From NCBI GenBank assembly GCA_030530095.1, contig JAUMVO010000005.1, positions 1-64,000 of the forward strand: a stretch of DNA of 64,000 nucleotides, read 5' to 3'. Both the position numbers and the translations under genes were made by a program. A model generated the notes under the pieces. It saw nothing but the letters and a program-made list of their open reading frames with translations, did not search any database and was not told where the DNA came from. Of this stretch, positions 1 through 8,150 are shown piece by piece. Position 1 is the stretch's first letter, and each line of letters starts with the position of its first letter. Source of the stretch: Clostridiaceae bacterium (lineage in GTDB: Bacteria > Bacillota > Clostridia > Oscillospirales > Acutalibacteraceae).

Positions 1-80
1 GCCGTACGGCGGTCCCCCTCCCTTTGACAAGGGAGGCTGGTGTCCTATCAGGCTTCCTGCCAGATAAACTCCGATTTGGC
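1..80. repeat. Truncated copy of dispersed intergenic repeat, family B
   Basis: This stretch matches the reverse complement of part of the repeat at 42771-42975. Both contain the GCCGTACGGCGG hairpin, a GTCCCCCTCCCTTTGAC block and a GTCCTATC block, and both end in AAACTCCGATTT-type terminal sequence. The copy runs off the window edge, so only one end is visible. It lies downstream of the pilin gene and holds no gene. Confidence 0.7.
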
Positions 81-93
81 GGGGCAATAAATA

Positions 94-121
94 AACAGGC
101 GATTCGTGAATCGCCCGTACA
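94..121. repeat. Short palindromic intergenic element (GGCGATTC/GAATCGCC)
   Basis: Positions 98-105 (GGCGATTC) and 108-115 (GAATCGCC) form a perfect 8-bp inverted repeat with a 2-bp loop, followed by CGTACAGG. It sits between repeat family B and the pilin terminator. Small palindromes of this kind are common in clostridial intergenic DNA; that last point is general recollection, not shown here. Confidence 0.5.
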
Positions 122-139
122 GGCAAACCGTTCCAACTC

Positions 140-177
140 AAAAAACAAAAAAGAACAGAGGCGTTAACCTCTGTCCT
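140..177 (-). terminator. Rho-independent terminator of the pilin gene
   Basis: On the minus strand a 7-bp stem (ACAGAGG / CCTCTGT, 168-174 and 155-161) with a 6-nt loop is followed by a U-rich run (140-154). It lies 20 bases beyond the pilin stop codon. Confidence 0.8.
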
Positions 178-196
178 TCTTTTAACTAATTAATTA

Positions 197-610
197 TTAG
201 CCGTTGTGGCCTTCAGCAATACCAGTTGTGTCTGTGCAGCTCGAAGTATAAGTTGTCTTATTGGTTTCAACTGTAACGAGTGCCTGGTAAGTACCAGCAG
301 CATCAGCTGAGGGGCACTTCGGAAGTGCGCCGCCGTCAAACAGAGCGAGGAAAGAACCCTCGGTCTTGATGTCTGAAGATGTGCCAGCGCCAAGAGTGAT
401 AGCTTCGCCGTTATTAGCGCCGCCGGTCATCATGAAGGTCTCCATGTTGCCCTTAATAACTCTCTGGTTGGACTTGCAGGACTTAATTCTTGCATTCTTA
501 GTAACTGCGCCGAAGATCGGAACTGCTACTGCTACGAGGATACCAAGGATAACAACAACGATCATTAACTCAACGAGTGTGAAACCCTTTTTGCTCATAA
601 GTTTTCTCAT
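197..610 (-). CDS. pilA: Type IV major pilin (prepilin-type N-terminal cleavage/methylation protein)
   Basis: A 137-residue prepilin. The leader MRKLMSKKG ends at the prepilin peptidase site G/FTLVELM, with the conserved Glu at mature position 5 and a hydrophobic helix of about 20 residues behind it. The globular part has three cysteines (SCK, KCP, SCT), enough for one disulfide-closed D-region-like loop. The size fits a major pilin, whereas the other prepilin-like genes in the cluster are far larger. The start is the ATG at 610, preceded by GGGAG. It has its own sigma-A-like promoter at 714-742 and a terminator at 140-177, so it can be made in excess over the rest of the pilus cluster. Major-pilin status rests on size, position and separate promoter. 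The protein should be processed by a prepilin peptidase encoded elsewhere. Confidence 0.9.
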   Translation of the reverse strand: MRKLMSKKGFTLVELMIVVVILGILVAVAVPIFGAVTKNARIKSCKSNQRVIKGNMETFMMTGGANNGEAITLGAGTSSDIKTEGSFLALFDGGALPKCPSADAAGTYQALVTVETNKTTYTSSCTDTTGIAEGHNG

Positions 611-713
611 GATAATTTCTCCCTTTATAGAATTTTTAATTTATATGATGGGCCCTGTGCCCATAATATACTCATTAACCTGTTACGTGAACTTTCCGTA
701 ACCCAGCATAGTC

Positions 714-742
714 ATTATACACCAAAACTTTCCGTCTGTAAA
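714..742 (-). promoter_or_regulatory. Sigma-A-type promoter of the pilin gene
   Basis: On the minus strand TTTACA (737-742) and a perfect TATAAT (714-719) are separated by 17 bp. Three related GGAAAGTT/GGAACATT motifs lie on and around it (about 692-702, 725-733 and 804-816 on the plus-strand map). The inverted repeat GTTACG/CGTAAC sits at 682-687 and 697-702 near the expected start site. The region 611-892 contains no gene. Confidence 0.75.
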
Positions 743-892
743 GTACTTTTTTGCAAAAAATACAGAAATTAGCTTTTTGTATATTTTCTGTGAACTAAAC
801 GGGAATGTTCCGTAACTCTTTGTGTTTTCATTATAATCTATGTAATTTGCTTTGTCAATACTTTTTCGAAAAATTTTTGAGAATTATTGAAA

Positions 893-2074
893 CTAACCGA
901 CAAGCTCCATTACATAAGCCGTACCCTTAACAGCCTCGGCTGCGATATTTCGGAACAGCTCGTGCCTGCTGAGGAATGAAATGACCTCGGGGGATACGCC
1001 GTAATATACATCAATAATCCTGTCACCTATTGCCGTTCCGCGCAGCGTGTTGTCACGGAAGCTTCTCAAGGTATTGAGAACTCCCTCGCCGACATTTGAG
1101 TTGACCATCAGGAACGAGAACGAACAGTTGAAATTCGTACCTGTCGAGCCGCTTGCGCCGCTGATGTCGCCGCTATTGAAATTCTTGATAGAAATATACT
1201 TGATAACAGTGGCTTCGTCGGTGAGATGACTATAGGTAACTCCGTCCTTCTTGAAGCTATCGGGCTCCTTTCCGGAAATCTCATTAGTCTTAAGATTCGT
1301 GCCATAGATGTATCCGGCGCAATACTGGTTTGTGAAATGCGTACCGTCAATGTTGTTAAGGTTAACATAGTTGTTCTGCGTATTCATTGCATTCTTGAGT
1401 GCGAACGAAGTATCGAGATCATAATAGAAATCGTAAATCGGTGCGCTCGCTACCGTAACGGTTACGCCGTCAACCAGATACTTGTGGTCGGTAACCTCAG
1501 TGTTATCAAGACGGTGCGTGCTCTCCTTACCGTCGGCATCCATGCCGAATGCATCGACGGAAACGGAATACTTAATATCAACCTGAATCTCGTCGGTAAA
1601 GCAGAATCTGTAAGCCGTGCTCTGCTTACCGTTAAGAACATACATATGCCCGTCATATACAAAAAGATATGTGTACTGGAAGCAATCTGCATCAAAGGCA
1701 GCGTTTGAGCTATCCCTCGTTGCAAAGTAGAGCGAATGATTATTCTCATCCTCCGTAAATGTTCCCAACTCCGGGCAGGACTGAAACGCCTTGTTTTCAA
1801 TCAGATAGTCGGAATCCTCGTACATCAGATCGACATTAGTCGCCGTAGCAAGCGAGCCCTGAGAAGCGTCGGCTGAATAAGCGTTCATAATTGCCTTAAC
1901 TTCCGTCTGAACGATATAGAGGTTTTCGACCATTCTGTATTTCTTCCAGATCGGTCCCATTATCAACGCCAGAAGAGCAGCTATCAACGCCATAATTGCA
2001 CAGGTAACAAGCAACTCTGTAATCGTAAAGCCGCGCTTGTCGCTTCTCATTTTACCGATAGTTTTGAAAAACAC
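893..2074 (-). CDS. Large pseudopilin / minor pilin-like protein
   Basis: A 393-residue protein with a class III signal: a basic leader (…MRSDKRG) then FTITELLVTCAIM, which has the Glu at mature position 5 and a hydrophobic helix. The remaining ~350 residues match no family I recognise; they are rich in Asp, Ser, Tyr and Asn and look extracellular. The start is the GTG at 2074, 9 nt behind AGGAGG. The in-frame ATG eight codons later would give the usual short leader but stands 33 nt from the Shine-Dalgarno. The gene lies 63 bp after the giant pilin-like gene in the same direction. It is probably a minor pilin at the tip or initiation complex, by analogy with PilE/PilV/PilW-type minor pilins. 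Confidence 0.75.
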   Translation of the reverse strand: MFFKTIGKMRSDKRGFTITELLVTCAIMALIAALLALIMGPIWKKYRMVENLYIVQTEVKAIMNAYSADASQGSLATATNVDLMYEDSDYLIENKAFQSCPELGTFTEDENNHSLYFATRDSSNAAFDADCFQYTYLFVYDGHMYVLNGKQSTAYRFCFTDEIQVDIKYSVSVDAFGMDADGKESTHRLDNTEVTDHKYLVDGVTVTVASAPIYDFYYDLDTSFALKNAMNTQNNYVNLNNIDGTHFTNQYCAGYIYGTNLKTNEISGKEPDSFKKDGVTYSHLTDEATVIKYISIKNFNSGDISGASGSTGTNFNCSFSFLMVNSNVGEGVLNTLRSFRDNTLRGTAIGDRIIDVYYGVSPEVISFLSRHELFRNIAAEAVKGTAYVMELVG

Positions 2075-2137
2075 CGTTTCCCGCCTCCTGTTTTGAGAAT
2101 ACGGGGAGGGGACGCCTCCCCGTTGAAAATAATCGTT

Positions 2138-5100
2138 TTAGCTCTGGCAAGCCATCTTGTTAACGCCTTCAAGGTCGATTGTCTTAACCTTGCCGTCAGC
2201 ATCGAAATACATAGCGTATGTTTTTTCGTTGTCGGCGGTGCCCGAATACATATCAGTACCTGTAAGAGCGTTTCTCGTAGCGCAACGCTGGAAGCCGTCC
2301 TGCGGCTGCTTCGACCAGTACATTACGCAACGCTCGCCGGCGTCGTTCTGACCGTTGCCGTTCTCGTCAACGTAGCCCATCAGATACCATACGCCCTGAC
2401 AGTTAACAACAGAGCGAATGTTAATGTCTGTTCTGTCGGAAATCTTAACCGCAATCCAACGTGCAATTGGCAGTCCGTCGCTGCCCGTGAGATCCTTGTC
2501 AAGGAACTTGACGTTTACGTATGAGCCTGCCTCGCCGGTTGCGCCGAGTCTGTTGTACGACTTGGGTGCGCTGTAATCCGAGGGCTTCTTGCCGCTCTGA
2601 TCGCCTACCGCAACCCAGACGTCGTCGCAGAAGCAGACGTCATTGATATTCTTGAGTACGGAAACAAAGCCGTAATCGTTATAAATATTTCTGCTTACCG
2701 TAGTATAGTCGTAATACTCTTTCTTATAGGTGTCTGTGGTGGGCTTGATGCCGAACTTGTCGCACCAGGAGTAGTTCTCGAACTCCTTGCATACCGAGTA
2801 AATCTTGGAATCCTTGACAGATTCGTAATTGTAGAACCAGCTCATCAGCGTACCGTTTGATGTGCCCCACATGGCCTGCGGCTTCATGTCGGATGTCGTA
2901 CCCCAGTTAACCGTAGTGCACTCGGTATCCATCAGCGGATGGTAGTTAACACCGTAGTTCTGGTTGCCCGTTGTAATTGAGGGTGAGTAGCTCGGCTGAG
3001 GAGACTTTTCGGAATCCGTGGACATATTAAGGTAGCCCTTATGATACGTCGTGTTCCAGCCGAGTACAGCGCTTGTGCCGGCACCGTCGCCAATGCTTAC
3101 GCCTCGATACTGGTCAATGCCGAAGAATTGATGGAAAACATTCGTTTCCTTCTTGAGCGACCAGCCCTTTCCGGACGAAAGATCGCCTGCCGTATCGCTC
3201 TCGGTACCGTCTCCGGTTGCTCTGATATAAACAACGCCGTTATTGAGAACCTGACCGAGTCGCGTACAGTAGCTGTAGTCGTTTGCAACATAGCTCAGCG
3301 TGTAGCCTGCCGCAAGTGAAATATTGTTGCCCGTAAGGTCGTCATGGAAGCTCTTAACGTCAAGCATCGTAACGTTATCGCGAAGACCGCCTGAAACAAA
3401 CGAGTGGTTGAAAGCGCCGCCTGAAAGTATACTCGATCCGATACCGTCGCCGGGCTTCTTGAAGTAGAAGTCGGAGCCGCCCGTCAAGCCTGAAAGACCG
3501 GACATCTTGGGAACGGTTGGATTGTTGACGTCAATAGCGTACGGCTGCGAAAGATAGCCCATCGTTATATCGACCTCATGACCGGCAGAAACATAATAAT
3601 CATTACCGTTAGAGGGTAAAGCCGTACCCATGAAGCTTTTGTAACCGAGCGTGGTGCCGGAAACGTCGCTCGGCTTGGTTGCCAAGCCGGAGCCGTCATT
3701 TACGGGGCTATAGTACCTTATGTTGCCCGTGATGGTTGTATAATTATGCTGCCACTGATCTTCGGGAACTTCTTCGTCATAAGCCGCCTGGTCTATTACC
3801 TTTTCGCGATAAAGCTCTTCGACGGATCTCCAACGGCTATTAGCACTGTCGTCATGCAAGCCCTGACCTGAGCTCTGCGCACGAAGACCCCATTGACCGC
3901 TTGCGAAATACGGGTCATCGTTACCGTCAATTTTACTCCATTCGATTTTAGTAATATTAAGCGTATTTTCATAATTGGGTAAACGGTTTGCGAGAACCGT
4001 CTGTACCTGATCCCAGGTCCAAGTGCCTTCAGAATTGTAATTTTGTCCTTTAACAGTAAGTGTTAATACTTCATTGTTAAACGGTACTGTTTCAGAACCG
4101 AACCAACCTTTCTTCTTGTTGTATGTTCCGCTTACGGCAACAGTATGTGTATACTTTCCTTCAAGGTGAGATACTTCGTCATGATGTATAACCTGATTAG
4201 TAATCTCATCTATGGTTATACTCGTTGACGTATTACTGTAAGGATACTTGCTTTCATTTCCGCCGAAATTCAACAAATCGGTCCATGAAGGATTGGTGCC
4301 GAAAATGGTCGTAGAGAGATCGCCGACCGCATTGTCTGAGTTGCTTGTAGTAGTATGCGTATCGCCGAACTTGCCTACAGGATACCATTTTATATTGTTG
4401 TTCGTCTGACCGAGAGCAACACCCAAAGTACCGGTATGAAGCCATTTGCTCCAGTTCTGGTTCAGCCAGAAAACAACATTGTTCGCAGTCTTCCAACCCC
4501 AGGTGTCGATAACTGCGGGTATAGTACCGCAATACAGTGTGTATGACTGTGTCGGATAAAGCTGCTGACCGAGAACAGAGTTTTGATTTGACTGATAATA
4601 ATTTGAATTGTTCGTGTTAATCTGAATCGCACCGACTGAAGTAATCGTTATAAGCGAAGTATCGTTAATCTTTGCATCAGGATTGTTCGCAGTGTTGTAC
4701 TCGTAATTAGTCGCCTTGATATAGCCGTTAACGTTAAGGTTTTCGCCGTATCCGCTCGGCTCAAGCTCACAGTAAAGCAAGTCATTCCAAGACTTTGATA
4801 GCTTAGGCTGTTCCGTAGTACAACCGGGAATTATATACTTATCGGAGCCGCTCTTATAAGAGAGCACTCGTCCGAGAGTTGTGTAATAGGGATGAGTTGA
4901 ATCGGGAGTCGTTACATTGGCTGTATAGTAGTTTGCGGATATCATCTTGTAAACAAAGCCCAATGTAATAAGCTCGTCGGATGTCAGCTGGTTTGCATTT
5001 GAAACGCCGTTGTAGTCGTACTCACCCTGCTTTGAACGGAATATGCTCTTGAACTGTGCCTGAGTGGTGTTTGTCTGAGTTATATTTTCGTAACTGCCGC

Positions 5101-6208
5101 CGCCGGCTGTATTATTGCCGGTGATGTAGTAATATCTGTCGTACTGACCGAGTACGTCGCCGCCCCAGTAGTAATTGCCCGTGGTTTCGTTTCTCCAGAA
5201 ACGTCTTACCTGACCTGCGTCGCCGCCCATTACGTAGTAGCCGTACTGGTTAACGCCGCCGTTACCGTCGTCGCCCTTTCCCTTAGCAACCCACTCGACA
5301 TCGTTCATAGCGGAAACAAGGGGTGCTCCGGACATCTTCTTGGCAACAATATCCATTTTGCCCCTGTTTGTTCCTTCGGTTTCGACACCCGAAGTGGCAT
5401 AGTAGTAATAGTTATTGTCGCTTGCTTCCTCACCGACAAGGATGATTTCGGGTGCGCCTATTTTAACCTTAACCTGATACAGCATACCGCCGGATCCGCA
5501 ATACTGTATCCAAAGCGGAGAACGCTCAAAGCAGATAACGTCATTCGCACCCTTGAAGGTGAATACGGCAACCTTGCCGCCGTCTCCGTCATTTTCTGCT
5601 TTTATATCATAATATGCAGTTGAAACCTTGCTTTTAACTCCGGTGTCGAGAGTGTTATAAACCTCGAAATGATATCCGGTGGCTGCGTCCTTGTTGCTTA
5701 AAGCAGCGTCAGCAAATTTAAAGCCCTTGGGAACTACCGTAATGTCCTTCGTGATAAAGTCATCCGTCAGGCTCGCAGGAAAGCTGACCATCGTGCTGCC
5801 CGTCGAAGGAGTGTAGAACGAAACGTACGAATCGTCATTGTTGATGGACTCCGATACCATTGTACCTCTGACATTGCCGACATAGCCTGCCGCATTTTCT
5901 GCCAGACTGAAGTCGACGGTAGTCGAACCCGCCGTTAATGTTATCGGGACCGCAGCAACGGATGTTTCGTAGCCCACATCGTTTGAGCCGTCGGGGTTAG
6001 CTATCAGTCTTTCCATTATGCTGGCTCGTCTGTATGTCTTCTGAGTAATCTCACCGGCTGTTCTTAAATTTCTAAAATAAGTCATAAACAGCGGCGTGAA
6101 AACCATGATTATGAGTACCAGAAGCGTCATGGCTACCAAAACTTCCATAAGAGTCATACCCTTACGGGAGCCTAAACGCTTTCTGAAGCCATTGTATAAG
6201 CTGTTCAT
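2138..6208 (-). CDS. Giant prepilin-like minor pilin, probable pilus-tip protein
   Basis: A 1356-residue protein with a clear prepilin signal: leader ending SRKG, then MTLMEVLVAMTLL with Glu at mature position 5 and a hydrophobic stem helix (PilV/PulI-like). The rest, about 1300 residues, is a very large secreted region rich in Gly, Asn, Tyr, Thr and Ser. It has repeated aromatic-rich stretches such as YYYYAT and YYYITGN and only a few cysteines. Ordinary minor pilins have 120-250 residues, so this is several-fold oversized, as in pilin-anchored tip adhesins. The ATG at 6208 is preceded by AAGGAGG. It sits between the PilX-like gene and the second pseudopilin with gaps of 32 and 63 bp, implying one transcript. 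A role in adhesion is inferred; no carbohydrate-binding or VWA motif was recognised. Confidence 0.75.
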   Translation of the reverse strand: MNSLYNGFRKRLGSRKGMTLMEVLVAMTLLVLIIMVFTPLFMTYFRNLRTAGEITQKTYRRASIMERLIANPDGSNDVGYETSVAAVPITLTAGSTTVDFSLAENAAGYVGNVRGTMVSESINNDDSYVSFYTPSTGSTMVSFPASLTDDFITKDITVVPKGFKFADAALSNKDAATGYHFEVYNTLDTGVKSKVSTAYYDIKAENDGDGGKVAVFTFKGANDVICFERSPLWIQYCGSGGMLYQVKVKIGAPEIILVGEEASDNNYYYYATSGVETEGTNRGKMDIVAKKMSGAPLVSAMNDVEWVAKGKGDDGNGGVNQYGYYVMGGDAGQVRRFWRNETTGNYYWGGDVLGQYDRYYYITGNNTAGGGSYENITQTNTTQAQFKSIFRSKQGEYDYNGVSNANQLTSDELITLGFVYKMISANYYTANVTTPDSTHPYYTTLGRVLSYKSGSDKYIIPGCTTEQPKLSKSWNDLLYCELEPSGYGENLNVNGYIKATNYEYNTANNPDAKINDTSLITITSVGAIQINTNNSNYYQSNQNSVLGQQLYPTQSYTLYCGTIPAVIDTWGWKTANNVVFWLNQNWSKWLHTGTLGVALGQTNNNIKWYPVGKFGDTHTTTSNSDNAVGDLSTTIFGTNPSWTDLLNFGGNESKYPYSNTSTSITIDEITNQVIHHDEVSHLEGKYTHTVAVSGTYNKKKGWFGSETVPFNNEVLTLTVKGQNYNSEGTWTWDQVQTVLANRLPNYENTLNITKIEWSKIDGNDDPYFASGQWGLRAQSSGQGLHDDSANSRWRSVEELYREKVIDQAAYDEEVPEDQWQHNYTTITGNIRYYSPVNDGSGLATKPSDVSGTTLGYKSFMGTALPSNGNDYYVSAGHEVDITMGYLSQPYAIDVNNPTVPKMSGLSGLTGGSDFYFKKPGDGIGSSILSGGAFNHSFVSGGLRDNVTMLDVKSFHDDLTGNNISLAAGYTLSYVANDYSYCTRLGQVLNNGVVYIRATGDGTESDTAGDLSSGKGWSLKKETNVFHQFFGIDQYRGVSIGDGAGTSAVLGWNTTYHKGYLNMSTDSEKSPQPSYSPSITTGNQNYGVNYHPLMDTECTTVNWGTTSDMKPQAMWGTSNGTLMSWFYNYESVKDSKIYSVCKEFENYSWCDKFGIKPTTDTYKKEYYDYTTVSRNIYNDYGFVSVLKNINDVCFCDDVWVAVGDQSGKKPSDYSAPKSYNRLGATGEAGSYVNVKFLDKDLTGSDGLPIARWIAVKISDRTDINIRSVVNCQGVWYLMGYVDENGNGQNDAGERCVMYWSKQPQDGFQRCATRNALTGTDMYSGTADNEKTYAMYFDADGKVKTIDLEGVNKMACQS

Positions 6209-6240
6209 AAGCTACCTCCTTAGTATTATTTCGGCTCTGA

Positions 6241-8001
6241 TTAGCCTAAAACCCATGTGAGCGACGTGCCGTCCGTCGGATCGGGTGGAACAAGTGATTT
6301 AAATGTATCCTGCGGATAGACAAAGGTTCCTGAGTTGTTTCTTTCAATTTTTCTCATGGAATTGTATGTAACAGCACCGTTCTCATCGCCTATGACATAA
6401 GTTGTCGGTGTCTTATCCGTAGTCGAGTAGTACATACCCATAACCTCTGCAAAACGGCTTAGAACATTATCCGAATAACGCTTTGTAGCTATCGAATAGT
6501 CAACGAAATATTTAAAGAGGTCTATTCCGTATCCCTCTTTGCCGCCCTGGTACTGAGGAAGGTTGTCATCATAGTAGTAGGTGTCGCCGGCGTTAAACGC
6601 CTTGTAACGGTAGTTGCCTACGTTGGGAATCTGTATGTTGATGAAAACGTTTCCGCCGAAGAATATCTTACCGCATCTGCCATAACCGCCGTCACTGGGA
6701 TACGTCACACCGCTCGAAGAAATCTCCGGAGCGAGCGTGAAAACGCCGGTATGAACGGGATCGACTTCGGTAGCAGTCTGAATGTTTGACGTTCCGATTA
6801 CAACGGTGCTCCAGCAATAATTGCCGGAAATTGCCTGATACAAAGACGTCATATTCTGTCCGAACAGTCTGCCGAGAAGTGATGACGATGCCCTGTTGAA
6901 ACCGTAAACGTAAATCTCAACATCACCGTTGAGCACTATGGTATCTCCTCTAAGATAAAGAACGTTGAAGCAGGTCTTGCTCGGAGTAACATCAACGCTT
7001 GAGTTAAGGAACAGATTCTTCTTTCCTATAAAAGAAACCATGTTGCTCTGATTCGACTTGAATGTAATATCCTTGTATCTTCCGCTTTCATACGGCTGAT
7101 TCATTATCATATTGCCCGTAGTATAAGCCATAAGAATCGGGACCGTCTGAGAGTCGAGTTCGATAGGATATGAGTTTTCTATACCGATGTATTTGCCTAT
7201 GAACGGAATATTATTGAACAGGCTTATCTTAATCATAAGAGTAGAGCCCGTTTTATAAGTTCCGAGAACCTCAAAATTACTGTTGGATGCAATCGGCACC
7301 TGAACAGACTTGTCAGTACCGTTTTCGTCCGTATATTCTATTGTCTTTTTCTGATTTGTAATGCCGCCGTCAATGACACCGTCATTGTTATAATACTTTC
7401 CGAGTGCCTGAACCGGCTCCGACAGGTATGCTTTCTTATTGGCACCTACTCCGCCCTGTCCTTCTTTGCCGACATGGCCTGTCGCCTCTATTATTCTCTG
7501 GCTTTCATTTATCTCAACAGGATAAGACGAAAGTCCGGATACAGAATTACTGTCTTCCTGAAGAATATTGGCAACGCTCTTTTCAACTGCGCTTGTAATC
7601 TTTACGGTGTAATAGCCGATAATCTGATCATCGGAGTATGAGGATATATTTGTGTCCTTAACATACTTATAATGATTGTTTTCCGATGCAGAACGGTCAT
7701 ACACGAGATAAACAGTATTTGACTGCATAGTTGCGTCTTCTGTGTTCGTGCTGTTTATCAGCGTGTTTGCAGCCGCAACATTGCCGCTGCTACTGACAGC
7801 AAGCTGATAAGCATAAGATGCAGCTTCAACGCCTGACTGAGCGAGATATTCCGCTTTTTTTCTGTCTGACAGGAAACGTACCGAACGCAGCGATGTCACG
7901 CTATAGAGGTACATAGCCGTTCCCATAAGAGACAACACAAAAAGCAGGAAAACAACGGAAATAATAGCAAATCCGCCGTTCTGCTTCAATTTAGTTTTCA
8001 T
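6241..8001 (-). CDS. PilX/GspK-like pilus assembly protein with large extracellular domain
   Basis: A 586-residue protein. Its N terminus, MKTKLKQNGG then FAIISVVFLLF, resembles the prepilin-type signal of PilX/GspK: Gly-Phe junction, hydrophobic helix, but no Glu at position 5, as in GspK. The following segment, KKAEYLAQSGVEAASYAY, is the typical AE-X-GVE motif of PilX/PilW-type proteins. The ATG at 8001 is chosen because AAAGGGTGG lies 5 nt before it; a GTG nine bases further upstream would lie inside the ribosome binding site. The C-terminal 450 residues are of unknown fold. Together with the two neighbouring pseudopilins it probably forms the priming/tip complex of the pilus. Confidence 0.75.
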   Translation of the reverse strand: MKTKLKQNGGFAIISVVFLLFVLSLMGTAMYLYSVTSLRSVRFLSDRKKAEYLAQSGVEAASYAYQLAVSSSGNVAAANTLINSTNTEDATMQSNTVYLVYDRSASENNHYKYVKDTNISSYSDDQIIGYYTVKITSAVEKSVANILQEDSNSVSGLSSYPVEINESQRIIEATGHVGKEGQGGVGANKKAYLSEPVQALGKYYNNDGVIDGGITNQKKTIEYTDENGTDKSVQVPIASNSNFEVLGTYKTGSTLMIKISLFNNIPFIGKYIGIENSYPIELDSQTVPILMAYTTGNMIMNQPYESGRYKDITFKSNQSNMVSFIGKKNLFLNSSVDVTPSKTCFNVLYLRGDTIVLNGDVEIYVYGFNRASSSLLGRLFGQNMTSLYQAISGNYCWSTVVIGTSNIQTATEVDPVHTGVFTLAPEISSSGVTYPSDGGYGRCGKIFFGGNVFINIQIPNVGNYRYKAFNAGDTYYYDDNLPQYQGGKEGYGIDLFKYFVDYSIATKRYSDNVLSRFAEVMGMYYSTTDKTPTTYVIGDENGAVTYNSMRKIERNNSGTFVYPQDTFKSLVPPDPTDGTSLTWVLG

Positions 8002-8076
8002 ACAAACCACCCTTTCGCAAGTGAAAAGATCAACGGTCGAAAATTAATAAAGTGTTCAAAACGATTAAAATTGTTG

Positions 8077-8105
8077 ATTATATCTCTACTTTATTTTAAG
8101 AAAAA
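8077..8105 (-). promoter_or_regulatory. Possible internal promoter before the minor-pilin genes
   Basis: A perfect TATAAT (minus strand, 8077-8082) lies in the 149-bp gap after pilB, with a poor -35 (TTTTTC) at 17 bp. Only the -10 supports it, so minor-pilin expression from here is tentative. Confidence 0.3.
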
Positions 8106-8150
8106 AATGTTGTATTTTTGTGCCTGAAATAAAAACGAATTATTAACGAA

